Below are positions 6,454 through 14,027 of a stretch of DNA of 25,479 nucleotides, piece by piece. The translations under genes and the position numbers were made by a program. The notes beneath the pieces were generated by a model. That model had not been told where the DNA came from. It ran no database searches and saw nothing but the letters and a program-made list of their open reading frames with translations. Position 1 is the first letter of the stretch. Every line of letters begins with the position of its first letter. Source of the DNA: an uncultured Coriobacteriaceae bacterium (GTDB taxonomy: Bacteria; Actinomycetota; Coriobacteriia; Coriobacteriales; Eggerthellaceae); assembly GCA_900552585.1 (NCBI GenBank), contig USAB01000020.1, positions 1 to 25,479 on the forward strand. The letters are read 5' to 3'.

Positions 6454-6496
6454 CATGTCCCGGAAAGTCTCGGGCGTGTGCGATGAGCGGTCCCGC

Positions 6497-7333
6497 TCAG
6501 TCGCCGTACGCAGCGCGCAGGCGGGCAATTTCGTCGGCGTACCCCTGCAGGCTGTCATGCGGCGTTTCCAGGATGAACGGCACATTCCGCAGCGCCGGAT
6601 GGCGGATGATGGCGGACAGCGCTTCGAACCCCAGGTATCCGTCGCCGATGGCGGCATGGCGGTCCTTATGAGTGCCGCACGGGTTCTTGCTGTCGTTCAG
6701 GTGAATGGCCTTCAGGCGGTCCAGTCCCACGATGCGGTCGAATTCCTCCAGCACGCCATCGAGATTCTCTGCCAGGTTGTAGCCGGCATCCCAGGCGTGG
6801 CACGTGTCCAGGCACACGCCCACATGGTCCGAAAGATCCACGCGCCGGATGATCTCTGCCAGCTCCTGAAACGACCGGCCGATCTCCGTCCCTTTGCCGG
6901 CCATCGTCTCCAACAGGAGCGTGGTGGTCTGCTGCGGCTGCAGCACGGCGTTCAAGGCGGCTGCAATCTTCTCTATACCCGTCTCGACGCCCTGCTTCAC
7001 ATGCGCACCGGGATGCATGTTGTACAGCTGATGCGGCGTGTTTTCCATGCGCAACAGGTCATCGGCGAGAATCGTTCGGGCGAATTCTGCTGTCGACGGT
7101 TTAGCAGATGCGGGGTTGAGTGTGTAGGGGGCATGAGCCATGATTGTTGCGATGCCATGTTCCGACGCGTAGTCTTTGAAAGCGGCCACGTCGTCCGGGT
7201 CTATATCCTTCGCCTTGCCGCCGCGTGGATTGCGCGTGAAGAACTGGAGCGTGTTCGCGTTGATGGACACGGCATCTTCTGCCATGTGCAAATACCCCTT
7301 CGAGCTGGATAGATGGCATCCGATGGTGAACAT
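6497..7333 (-). CDS. nfo: Deoxyribonuclease IV (AP endonuclease IV)
   Basis: This 278-residue TIM-barrel endonuclease cuts DNA 5' to abasic sites in base excision repair. Family landmarks in order are FTIGCHLSSSKG, FTRNPRGG, MAHAPYTLNPAS, NMHPGAHV, LLLETMAGKG, VCLDTCHAWDAGY, AIHLNDSKNP, DRHAAIGDGYLGF and PFILETPHD. These include the His, Glu and Asp residues that bind the three zinc ions. The start at 7333 (MFTIG) is chosen because AAAGGAG lies just upstream; an upstream in-frame start at 7369 would add unconserved residues. It is monocistronic and divergent from the polysaccharide locus. Confidence 0.95.
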   Translation of the reverse strand: MFTIGCHLSSSKGYLHMAEDAVSINANTLQFFTRNPRGGKAKDIDPDDVAAFKDYASEHGIATIMAHAPYTLNPASAKPSTAEFARTILADDLLRMENTPHQLYNMHPGAHVKQGVETGIEKIAAALNAVLQPQQTTTLLLETMAGKGTEIGRSFQELAEIIRRVDLSDHVGVCLDTCHAWDAGYNLAENLDGVLEEFDRIVGLDRLKAIHLNDSKNPCGTHKDRHAAIGDGYLGFEALSAIIRHPALRNVPFILETPHDSLQGYADEIARLRAAYGD

Positions 7334-7390
7334 GGGCGGGCTCCTTTCCGTTTGCGCCCATGGTATCACGCCCTATCCTGACACCTGCTT

Positions 7391-7420
7391 TTGCGGTGTA
7401 CGAGCACGGTGAGGTATAAT
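7391..7420 (+). promoter_or_regulatory. Promoter of the gtrA-glycosyltransferase operon
   Basis: TTGCGG 7391-7396, an 18-base spacer and a consensus TATAAT 7415-7420. Transcription starts near 7427, leaving about 85 bases of leader before ATG 7513. No good ribosome-binding site precedes the earlier in-frame ATGs at 7462 and 7483. Confidence 0.75.
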
Positions 7421-7512
7421 ATCGTTTCAGCTCCGCAGGGGCTTGAATCTACTACCGAAATATGTCATTCGCGCAGGTGGGAATGACAAATCTGCGCAGG
7501 CGACAGGACGTC

Positions 7513-7917
7513 ATGGCGAAAATCGTTCAACAATTCATGAAATTCGGCGTGGTCGGCGTCATCGCATTCGTCATCGACTACGGTCTGATGGTGTTTCTGA
7601 CCGAGGTATTCGGCATCAACTACCTCATCAGCGCCACCATATCGTTCAGCGTATCGACGGTGTTCAACTACTTCGCCAGCATGCGCTACGTGTTCCAGCA
7701 TAAAGAGGGCATGAGCCGCCATCGTGAATTCGTCATCTTCGTGGCGCTTTCCGTGGTGGGCCTGCTGCTGAACAACGTGTGCATGTGGGCGGGCGTGGAA
7801 CTGCTGCATATCCATTACATGATCACGAAGATCGGTGCCACGGCCATTGTGAGCGTCTTCAATTTCGTCACTCGCAAGATCTTCCTGGATGCCGGCGATG
7901 CGCCGCAGGAAGGGTAG
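7513..7917 (+). CDS. GtrA-family membrane protein (polyprenyl-linked sugar translocation/anchoring)
   Basis: The 134-residue protein has four hydrophobic helices (FGVVGVIAFVIDYGLMVFL, YLISATISFSVSTVFNYF, FVIFVALSVVGLLLNNVCMW, MITKIGATAIVSVFNFV) and the family's conserved end FNFVTRKIFLD. GtrA-family proteins help move polyprenyl-phosphate sugars across the membrane or anchor partner enzymes; mycobacterial Rv3789 is of this type and belongs to the arabinogalactan locus. The start at 7513 is chosen for its AGGA 5 bases upstream and its family-like N-terminus; 7462 would add 17 residues. It is the first gene of a tight operon, with the next gene 10 bases after its stop. Confidence 0.9.
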   Translation: MAKIVQQFMKFGVVGVIAFVIDYGLMVFLTEVFGINYLISATISFSVSTVFNYFASMRYVFQHKEGMSRHREFVIFVALSVVGLLLNNVCMWAGVELLHIHYMITKIGATAIVSVFNFVTRKIFLDAGDAPQEG

Positions 7918-7927
7918 GCCGAGTAAC

Positions 7928-8908
7928 ATGGCTCAGGCGAATACAGCCGCCGCAGAACCGCTGCCGTCTCTGACCGGCTCGCGCTCCGGCGATGTCGCCG
8001 CAGTAGTGGTGACGTACAACCGCCGCGCGTTGCTGATGCAGTGCATCCATTGCCTGAAGTCCTCGCACGTGGATCCCGCGCTGGGGCATTCCCTCGATAT
8101 CCTGATTATCGACAATGCCAGCACGGACGGCACGCATGAGGCGCTTGCGCCGCTTATCGCGAACGGGGATGTCCGCTATCTGAATACGGGTGCGAATTTG
8201 GGCGGCGCCGGCGGCTTCAACCGCGGAATCCGCGCTGCCGTGGAAGACGGCTACGATTTCCTGTGGATCATGGATGATGACTGCCTGCCCCGGTCCGATG
8301 CGCTTCAGGCGCTCCTGTTCGCCGACAGCCAGTTGGGGGGCACGTATGGCTATCTTTCCAGCGTGGTGCGCTGGACGGATGGAAGCATCTGCCGCATGAA
8401 CGTGCAGCGCCATCCGCTGACGCATGACATTCAGGATTTCACGCCGGAGCTGCAGCGATGCACGCTTGCCTCGTTCGTCAGCCTGTTCGTGCCGGCACGC
8501 GTGGTCCGCCAGTTGGGATTGCCCATTGCGGAATTCTTCATCTGGACGGACGACTGGGAGTTCACGCGCCGCATATCGCGCCGGTATCCGTGCTATGTGG
8601 CGGGGAAGAGCGTCGTCACGCACGCTTCGAAGAACAACGGCGCCGGCACCATCGCCACGGATACTCCCGACCGCCTGGACCGCTACCGCTATATCTACCG
8701 CAACGACATCGTGCTGTATCGGCGCGAAGGCGTACGCGGCATGGCGTTCGTGGCGGCAAGGGACCTGTACCATATGGCGCAGGTGATATCCCATCCGTCA
8801 GGCGACACGCTGAAGAAGCTCGGCATCATCCTCAAGGGAAACTTCGATGGACTGCGGTTCCATCCTCGCATAGAATACGTCGACGGACCCGACCACGGGA
8901 ATGCGTAA
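7928..8908 (+). CDS. GT2 glycosyltransferase, GlfT1-like (galactofuranosyl/rhamnosyl initiation type)
   Basis: The 326-residue GT-A enzyme shows VVVTYNRRALL, DILIIDNASTDGTHE, the Gly-rich LNTGANLGGAGGFNRGI, the metal-binding D116-D117-D118 (FLWIMDDDC), W-T-D208-D209-W-E-F and the histidine of VVTHASKNN (H232). The LGGAGGFNRG segment and TDDWEF are typical of GlfT1/rhamnosyltransferase-like GT2 enzymes that add the first galactofuranoses to a lipid-linked disaccharide. It has no transmembrane helix, so it probably works at the inner face of the membrane. The start at 7928 (MAQAN) follows GGAAGGG, which overlaps the end of the gtrA-type gene. The GlfT2-like gene follows after 21 bases. The sugar donor is inferred from family, not shown. 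Confidence 0.85.
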   Translation: MAQANTAAAEPLPSLTGSRSGDVAAVVVTYNRRALLMQCIHCLKSSHVDPALGHSLDILIIDNASTDGTHEALAPLIANGDVRYLNTGANLGGAGGFNRGIRAAVEDGYDFLWIMDDDCLPRSDALQALLFADSQLGGTYGYLSSVVRWTDGSICRMNVQRHPLTHDIQDFTPELQRCTLASFVSLFVPARVVRQLGLPIAEFFIWTDDWEFTRRISRRYPCYVAGKSVVTHASKNNGAGTIATDTPDRLDRYRYIYRNDIVLYRREGVRGMAFVAARDLYHMAQVISHPSGDTLKKLGIILKGNFDGLRFHPRIEYVDGPDHGNA

Positions 8909-8929
8909 TACAAGGAACGCGAAGGAACA

Positions 8930-10786
8930 ATGAAAACGACCACCACTATCATGAAGCGCTTCAAATTGGCAAGCGTGCTGTTCGAAGTGGATGATTTCCT
9001 GCGAGATCATCCCGATATCGTGTATCGGGCGAAGCAGCCCACTTCGTATGCCCCCAATACCGGCGTGTTCACGTTCACCGGGAAGGTCGATTTCTGCACG
9101 TATTTCAATGCCATCTCCGTTGGCAAGTGGCGGCAGTACACGGATATCCTGACCGTGCGCCTGCATTTGGAACTTGCGGGCGATGCCTGCCGCATCGAGA
9201 CCCGCGGACTGTCGTTGGGGCCGGATGACCTTGTGCGCGTGTCGACGGGCGATGTTTCCGAGGTGGAGGCGTCGAACGACTTCGCCCGCGTCGAGATTGA
9301 TGTGCCGTTCGCGGATGCGGAGATTGCGGGTTTCGTGCTGTCCAGCCAGGGCACCACGATGGTGCGCAATGCCTACTATTACACGTTGGCCGAATTCGAG
9401 CATATCCGCCCTGTGGATATCGCCTTGTGCACGACCACGTTCAAGAAAGAGGATTACATCATTCCGAACATACAGCGCATCAAGCGCGATGTGCTGGGAT
9501 GCGACGATCCGATTGCCGAGCACTTCCACATGTATGTCATCGACAACGGCAGAACCCTGGATGCCCAGGCGCTGAGCGACGAGGGCGTCACGGTCTGTCC
9601 GAACGACAATGCGGGCGGCTCCGGCGGCTTCGCCCGCGGCATGTTGGAGGCCATCAACGCGGACGAGGATTTCACGCATGTCATCTTGATGGACGACGAC
9701 GTGCGCGTGTCGCCGGAGAGCCTCAAGCGCGTGTTCGCACTGCTTTCGCTGGCGAATTCCCAGTATGCGCGTGCGTTTGTGAATGGCGCGATGCTGGAAC
9801 TCGAGCGCCCGAATATCCAGTTCGAGGACGTATCGTATGTGCGCGATTCCGGTGGTTACGCGAAGATCAAGCCCGATCTGCTGGTGGACGACCCGCATGA
9901 TGTGGTGCTGAACGAGACCATCAGCGTCGAGCATGACAAGGCGTACGGCGCATGGTGGTTCAGCTGCATCCCGCTGTCGTCCATCAAGGAGAATGGCCTG
10001 CCGCTGCCGTTCTTCGTACGGTGCGACGACGTGGAGTACGGTATGCGCTGCCAGCCCACGTACATGACCATGAACGGCATCTGCGTGTGGCATTCGCGTT
10101 TCGTGGGCCGCTTCCGCGCGTCCGTGGACTGCTACCAATACGTGCGCAACATGCTGATCACCATCGCGGTGGACAACTGCAGCTCCGAAAGCGCATTCAT
10201 GCTGCGCTTTTGGCGCGTGTTCCATATCTACCTGCGTACGCTCAACTACTCATCCGCCGAACTCTGGCTGGACGGCCTGGAGGACTATCTGAAGGGCCCG
10301 GAGTGGCTCATGGAGGCGGACGGATCGAAGATCATGCAGGAGAAAGGCGCGAAGAACGAGAAGCTCGCTCCGGTCAGCCAGATGGACCCCGAGCTGATGC
10401 AGAACCTGTCCTGGGAGCCCGAATGGCTGGAAGGCGAGGACGCTCGTCCCGCTTTCCTGAAAGTGCTGGAGACCATCCCGCATGACCGGCATCACTTCCC
10501 GGATTGGATGCTGCGCAAGAAGCCGACCGTCGTTGCCCCGAACGGATCCTTGGCGCCGTGGACGAAGACCGCCATGCGGAAGAACCTGGTGGTGCTGAAC
10601 GCCGGCGGCAAAGAGGGCACGGTGCGCCATATGGACCGTGAACGCTACAAGCAGCTCATGAACCGGTACCGGGAACTCCATTTCGCCTACCGCAACAAGG
10701 GCAAGATGGTTGCGGAGCAGTACCGCGATGCGTTCCGCGAGATGACGTCGAAGGCATTCTGGGAGCGCTACCTGCATTTGAAATAG
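8930..10786 (+). CDS. GlfT2-like galactofuranosyltransferase (galactan polymerase family)
   Basis: The 618-residue protein has the architecture of mycobacterial GlfT2. There is an N-terminal beta domain (about 1-155), a GT-A core with CTTTFKKEDYIIPNIQRI, VIDNGRTLD, NDNAGGSGGFARGM and the metal motif D255-D256-D257, then W342-W343, D366-D367-x-E369 and H388 in CVWHSRF, and a helical C-terminal part. The order and spacing match GlfT2's DDD, WW, catalytic Asp pair and metal-binding His, and the length is close to its 637 residues. GlfT2 adds alternating beta-1,5 and beta-1,6 galactofuranose from UDP-Galf. AAGGA lies 5 bases before ATG 8930. It is the last gene of the rightward operon, with a two-way terminator downstream. 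No UDP-galactopyranose mutase gene is in the window. Confidence 0.88.
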   Translation: MKTTTTIMKRFKLASVLFEVDDFLRDHPDIVYRAKQPTSYAPNTGVFTFTGKVDFCTYFNAISVGKWRQYTDILTVRLHLELAGDACRIETRGLSLGPDDLVRVSTGDVSEVEASNDFARVEIDVPFADAEIAGFVLSSQGTTMVRNAYYYTLAEFEHIRPVDIALCTTTFKKEDYIIPNIQRIKRDVLGCDDPIAEHFHMYVIDNGRTLDAQALSDEGVTVCPNDNAGGSGGFARGMLEAINADEDFTHVILMDDDVRVSPESLKRVFALLSLANSQYARAFVNGAMLELERPNIQFEDVSYVRDSGGYAKIKPDLLVDDPHDVVLNETISVEHDKAYGAWWFSCIPLSSIKENGLPLPFFVRCDDVEYGMRCQPTYMTMNGICVWHSRFVGRFRASVDCYQYVRNMLITIAVDNCSSESAFMLRFWRVFHIYLRTLNYSSAELWLDGLEDYLKGPEWLMEADGSKIMQEKGAKNEKLAPVSQMDPELMQNLSWEPEWLEGEDARPAFLKVLETIPHDRHHFPDWMLRKKPTVVAPNGSLAPWTKTAMRKNLVVLNAGGKEGTVRHMDRERYKQLMNRYRELHFAYRNKGKMVAEQYRDAFREMTSKAFWERYLHLK

Positions 10787-10904
10787 TTCAGCGGATATGC
10801 TCCTGCCGTCCGGCGTGCGCGGGTCGGCGGATGCTCCGGCAGCCGGGCGTGCGTTCGCAGGCGCGTCCGTGGATGCGGCCGGCCGTGTTCGAACATATAT
10901 GAGA

Positions 10905-10936
10905 AAAGGGAAGGCTCCCGAGGGGGCCTTCCCTTT
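10905..10936. terminator. Two-way intrinsic terminator between convergent polysaccharide operons
   Basis: AAAGGGAAGGCTCCC 10905-10919 pairs with GGGGGCCTTCCCTTT 10922-10936 (one G-U), a very stable helix. Rightward it is followed by a T-rich GTCTTTGATCTTTG; leftward by TTTTCTCATAT. It can therefore end both the GlfT2-like gene and the leftward GT2-wzt-wzm operon. The 118 bases to its left hold nothing else recognisable. Confidence 0.85.
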
Positions 10937-10980
10937 GTCTTTGATCTTTGCGTACGAAGCCGTTTGAGACGGCGGCGCGT

Positions 10981-12069
10981 CTAGCGCTTGCTTGCCCGGC
11001 GTTTGCGCCAACGGCCGGTGCGCCGATGCGTCGTCGGCGTTTCAGGCGGGATGACGGGCTGCGCCATGCGCTGCTGCAGCAGGGCGATATCGTAATGCCA
11101 GAATTCGTACATGCCGGAAATCATGTCGCGGTCGACGATGATGCGCAGCATGCGCGCCTGGCCTTCGTCCGTGGGCATGACGGCATCGTTGCCGGTGAAT
11201 CCTAGATCCGCCACGCCGCGGATGTGCAGGAACTCGAACGCGCGGATGAACGCATGGCTTGTCTTCGCGCCCAGCAGCCCATTCACAATATGGGCCGCCG
11301 AGATGTTCGCGTACGTCTGGCGGTACGTGCCGAATATGCCGCGGTATTCCAGGTATGCCCTTAGCAGGCGGCAGCTTTCATGGAAGTCGAGCGGGGACAG
11401 GTTCGGATCTAAGTCGTTCTCGGATGCCTGACGGTGCTGGTACAGCGCCCGCGGCAGACGGACGATCAGGTTCGCCGTGGCAAGCGCCGAGCAGGTGAAC
11501 AGGATGGTCTCGTCATGCGGGATGCTGGGGAACATGATCTGCGCTTCTATGAGGAACTCGCGGCGGAAGGCCATGGAGTTCAGATCGAAGCCCCAATCCT
11601 CGAACAGCGTTGCCGTGTGGTCTTCCGGCTTGAACACGGCGGGATACGATGATTTCCGTTGACGGTAGTCCGGCGTCTGGTCTTCCGAGTAGATGGGCGT
11701 CGAGTCGAATATGACGATATCGGCATCATGTTCCCGGGCGCTTTCATAAGCGCTTGTCGCCATGTCCGGTTCGAACAGGTCCGTGGGGTCGGCAAAAATC
11801 ACGTATTCGCCCAACGCATTGTGCAGAGCCAGGTTGCGTGCGGCGCCCGGGCCCTGGCGGTCGGGCGCGTCGATGATGCGGATGCGGCCATAGAGGCGCT
11901 TCAGTTCCTCGGCAACGTCACGCGAGCCGTCCGTGGAGCCGTCGTTGACCACGATGACCTCGTAATTGCGCATATCCTGCGCCAAGACGCTCTCCATGGT
12001 CTGGCGGAAGAACGAGATGCTGTTGCGGACGGGGATGATGATGGAGATGTCGGGTGCGGTGAGCGCCAT
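10981..12069 (-). CDS. Family 2 glycosyltransferase
   Basis: The 362-residue GT-A protein shows ISIIIPVRNSISFF, YEVIVVNDGSTDGSRD, GPGAARNLALHNALG and a metal-site segment VIFADPTDLFEPD, where D-P-T-D replaces the usual DxD. Its C-terminal half (helical, about 230-362) has no family I can name. It probably adds a sugar to the polymer exported by the neighbouring Wzm-Wzt transporter. The start at 12069 (MALTAPDISIII) lies two bases after the ATPase gene stop, with GGAGG before it, which implies translational coupling. A longer reading to 12243 would run through the ATPase gene in another frame and is rejected. The tail is strongly basic (RRTGRWRKRRASKR). Confidence 0.9.
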   Translation of the reverse strand: MALTAPDISIIIPVRNSISFFRQTMESVLAQDMRNYEVIVVNDGSTDGSRDVAEELKRLYGRIRIIDAPDRQGPGAARNLALHNALGEYVIFADPTDLFEPDMATSAYESAREHDADIVIFDSTPIYSEDQTPDYRQRKSSYPAVFKPEDHTATLFEDWGFDLNSMAFRREFLIEAQIMFPSIPHDETILFTCSALATANLIVRLPRALYQHRQASENDLDPNLSPLDFHESCRLLRAYLEYRGIFGTYRQTYANISAAHIVNGLLGAKTSHAFIRAFEFLHIRGVADLGFTGNDAVMPTDEGQARMLRIIVDRDMISGMYEFWHYDIALLQQRMAQPVIPPETPTTHRRTGRWRKRRASKR

Positions 12070-12071
12070 GG

Positions 12072-12911
12072 TTATTCTGCCTCCGTTTCCTTTGCTTCGG
12101 TTGCTGCGGCATCGGCGCTTTCCATGGCGGCAAGCTCCTCTGCTTTCTTCTGCTCCTGTTCGGCCAGATAGGCATCGCACACCGGGCGGACGTCTCCCAC
12201 CTGGCGCATGACACCGTGGTCCAGCCACAGCGCGCGGTTGCACACGCGCTCCACCTGTTCGATGGAATGTGACACGAACAGCAGGGTGGTGCCGTTCTCT
12301 TCTACGAGCTCATGGATGCGCGCCTCGCACTTCGCCTGGAAGTTGATGTCGCCTACTGACAGCGCTTCGTCCACGACCAGGATGTCGGGGATGGTTGCCG
12401 TGGCAATGGAGAACGCGATGCGCGTGACCATGCCGGACGAGTAGTTCTTCAGCGGCATGTCCACGAATTTCTCTACTTCGGCGAATTCTACGATCTCGTC
12501 CATGTGCTCGTCGATGAATTGGCGGCTGTAGCCTAGCAGCGCACCGTTCAGGTAGATGTTCTCGCGGCCGGTGAGCTCCATGTCGAAGCCCGCGCCCAGC
12601 TCGATGATGGGTGCGATGGATCCGTGCGTGATGCACGTGCCGGTGGTGGGTTCCAGCACGCCGGCGATGATCTTCAGCAGCGTGGACTTGCCGGAGCCGT
12701 TCACGCCGATGAAGCCGTAGCGCTCGCCCGGGTAGATGTTCAGGTTCACGTCGTCCAGCGCCACGAACTCGCGGTAGAACAGCTCGTGCTTCAGGATCTT
12801 GATGAAGTATTCCTTCAGGTTCGTGAGCTTCTCGTTCGCGATGTTGAAGGCCATGTGCACATGGTTCAGCTCGATGATGGGTTCCGGGGAGGATTGCGTT
12901 TCATTCGTCAT
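12072..12911 (-). CDS. ABC transporter ATP-binding protein, polysaccharide/teichoic acid export (Wzt/TagH/RfbE type)
   Basis: The 279-residue ATPase shows Walker A G69-VNGSGKST, Q/D-region IELGAGFDMELTGREN, signature NYSSGM (157-161), Walker B ILVVDEALS (D181-E182) and H-loop H215. The sequence between Walker A and the signature (GSIAPIIELGAGFDMELTGRENIYLNG) is diagnostic of the Wzt/TagH subfamily that powers export of lipid-linked polysaccharides. It is about the size of the ATPase core plus an Ala/Glu-rich tail (250-279), so it lacks the large C-terminal carbohydrate-binding domain of E. coli O9a Wzt. The permease gene ends 10 bases upstream. Mycobacterial Rv3781 is an equivalent. Confidence 0.94.
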   Translation of the reverse strand: MTNETQSSPEPIIELNHVHMAFNIANEKLTNLKEYFIKILKHELFYREFVALDDVNLNIYPGERYGFIGVNGSGKSTLLKIIAGVLEPTTGTCITHGSIAPIIELGAGFDMELTGRENIYLNGALLGYSRQFIDEHMDEIVEFAEVEKFVDMPLKNYSSGMVTRIAFSIATATIPDILVVDEALSVGDINFQAKCEARIHELVEENGTTLLFVSHSIEQVERVCNRALWLDHGVMRQVGDVRPVCDAYLAEQEQKKAEELAAMESADAAATEAKETEAE

Positions 12912-12921
12912 GTTGCACCCC

Positions 12922-13737
12922 CTACACGAATAGGACGAACTTGCGTTCGGTCTTGCGGAATACGATCAGGCCCACCAGGAACGTGATGGCGGCCATGCCC
13001 AGGCAGACCAGGTTCGTGGTCAGGTCGGGGGTGATGTTCCACATCAGGATGTCGCGGAAGTACGTGACGTATTGGTACATGGGATTCCAGGGCATAGCGG
13101 CCTGCATCCAGTCCGGTGTCAGCGACAGCGGATAGAACAGCGGCGTCGCGTATGTCCAGGCGGTGCAGACGACCGTCCACAGATGCACCATGTCGCGGAA
13201 GAACACGGACAACGACGAGAGCAGCAGGCCCAGGCCGGTGCAGAACAGCAGCATGTAGAACATCAGCACGGGAAGCAGCAGGGCGTTCCACGTGGGCATG
13301 ATGCGGAACCAGAGCATGACCAGCACCACGGCAATCAGCGAGATGGCGAAATTCAGCAGCTCGAAGACGACCTTCTCAAGCGGGAAGAGCATCTTCTCCA
13401 CTTTCACCTTCTTGATCAAGGGCGCCGACTCGATGATGGACCTCATGGCGTCCGTGGTGGAGTTCTGCATCATGGTGAACAACGTGGTGCCCAGGATCAG
13501 GTACATGGGGAAGTTGTCGATGTCGAAGCGGAACATGTAGGAGAACACCGCCGCAAGGACGATCATCATCAACAGCGGGTTCAGAACGGACCAGGCCACA
13601 CCCAGGATGCTGCGACGGTATTTCAGCTTGAAGTCGCGTGAGACAAGCGTGGAGAGCACGAATCGGTTATGGGTGAATTCCGATACCGGCGTCTTACGGC
13701 CCAGTGATTTTCCTTTTTTCGCAGTGGTGGTTGCCAT
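12922..13737 (-). CDS. ABC-2 type permease, polysaccharide export (Wzm/TagG type)
   Basis: The 271-residue protein has the ABC2 membrane fold: cytoplasmic start with LVSRDFKLKYRRSILGVAWS, then six hydrophobic helices (including LLMMIVLAAVFSYMF, LLNFAISLIAVVLVMLWF, LLPVLMFYMLLFCTGLGLLL and AAITFLVGLIVF), with the conserved SVFFRDMVHLW and PLFYPLSLTPDWM...NPMYQYV...FRDI. It forms the channel through which the Wzt partner moves an undecaprenyl-linked glycan outward. It is the first gene of the leftward operon, with GAGGT before the start. It is equivalent in family to mycobacterial Rv3783. Confidence 0.94.
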   Translation of the reverse strand: MATTTAKKGKSLGRKTPVSEFTHNRFVLSTLVSRDFKLKYRRSILGVAWSVLNPLLMMIVLAAVFSYMFRFDIDNFPMYLILGTTLFTMMQNSTTDAMRSIIESAPLIKKVKVEKMLFPLEKVVFELLNFAISLIAVVLVMLWFRIMPTWNALLLPVLMFYMLLFCTGLGLLLSSLSVFFRDMVHLWTVVCTAWTYATPLFYPLSLTPDWMQAAMPWNPMYQYVTYFRDILMWNITPDLTTNLVCLGMAAITFLVGLIVFRKTERKFVLFV

Positions 13738-13822
13738 GCATTACCTCGTGGCGCCGCATAACCCGGCGCATTGCGTTCCCGTACGAATAGTGCGTGCCCA
13801 TAAGGCACGCGTGCATCCGAAT

Positions 13823-13851
13823 ATTCTACCGACAACGTTTCGCAAGTTGAA
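13823..13851 (-). promoter_or_regulatory. Possible promoter of the wzm-wzt-GT2 operon
   Basis: On the minus strand there is TTCAAC (13851-13846), a 17-base spacer and TAGAAT (13828-13823). A hairpin TGCGTGCC / GGCACGC (13791-13810) follows in the 5' leader. The -35 is weak. Confidence 0.4.
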
Positions 13852-13966
13852 GCGCCGTAGGCTGTTCGTTTCTTGAAGATTGCCTTTATGTATTTCTGGC
13901 CTGCGCGAACGCATTGAGCAGACTTTGTGGGGTAGAAACGGCTTTCAATTTCCGCTCAGGTTTCAT

Positions 13967-13975
13967 TGCTATACT
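13967..13975 (+). promoter_or_regulatory. Extended -10 promoter of the L,D-transpeptidase gene
   Basis: TGC-TATACT (13967-13975) lies about 52 bases before ATG 14028 and has no good -35. The 290-base divergent gap holds only this, the minus-strand promoter and the hairpin described there. Confidence 0.55.
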
Positions 13976-14027
13976 TTCGTGCGATTAAGTAAGCGTATTA
14001 CGGGGAAGAATTCAGGAGTCGACGAAC

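Noticed and set aside
8798..10225. A 475-residue minus-strand open frame under the GlfT2-like gene
   Set aside because: Shadow of a strongly supported plus-strand gene in GC-rich DNA.
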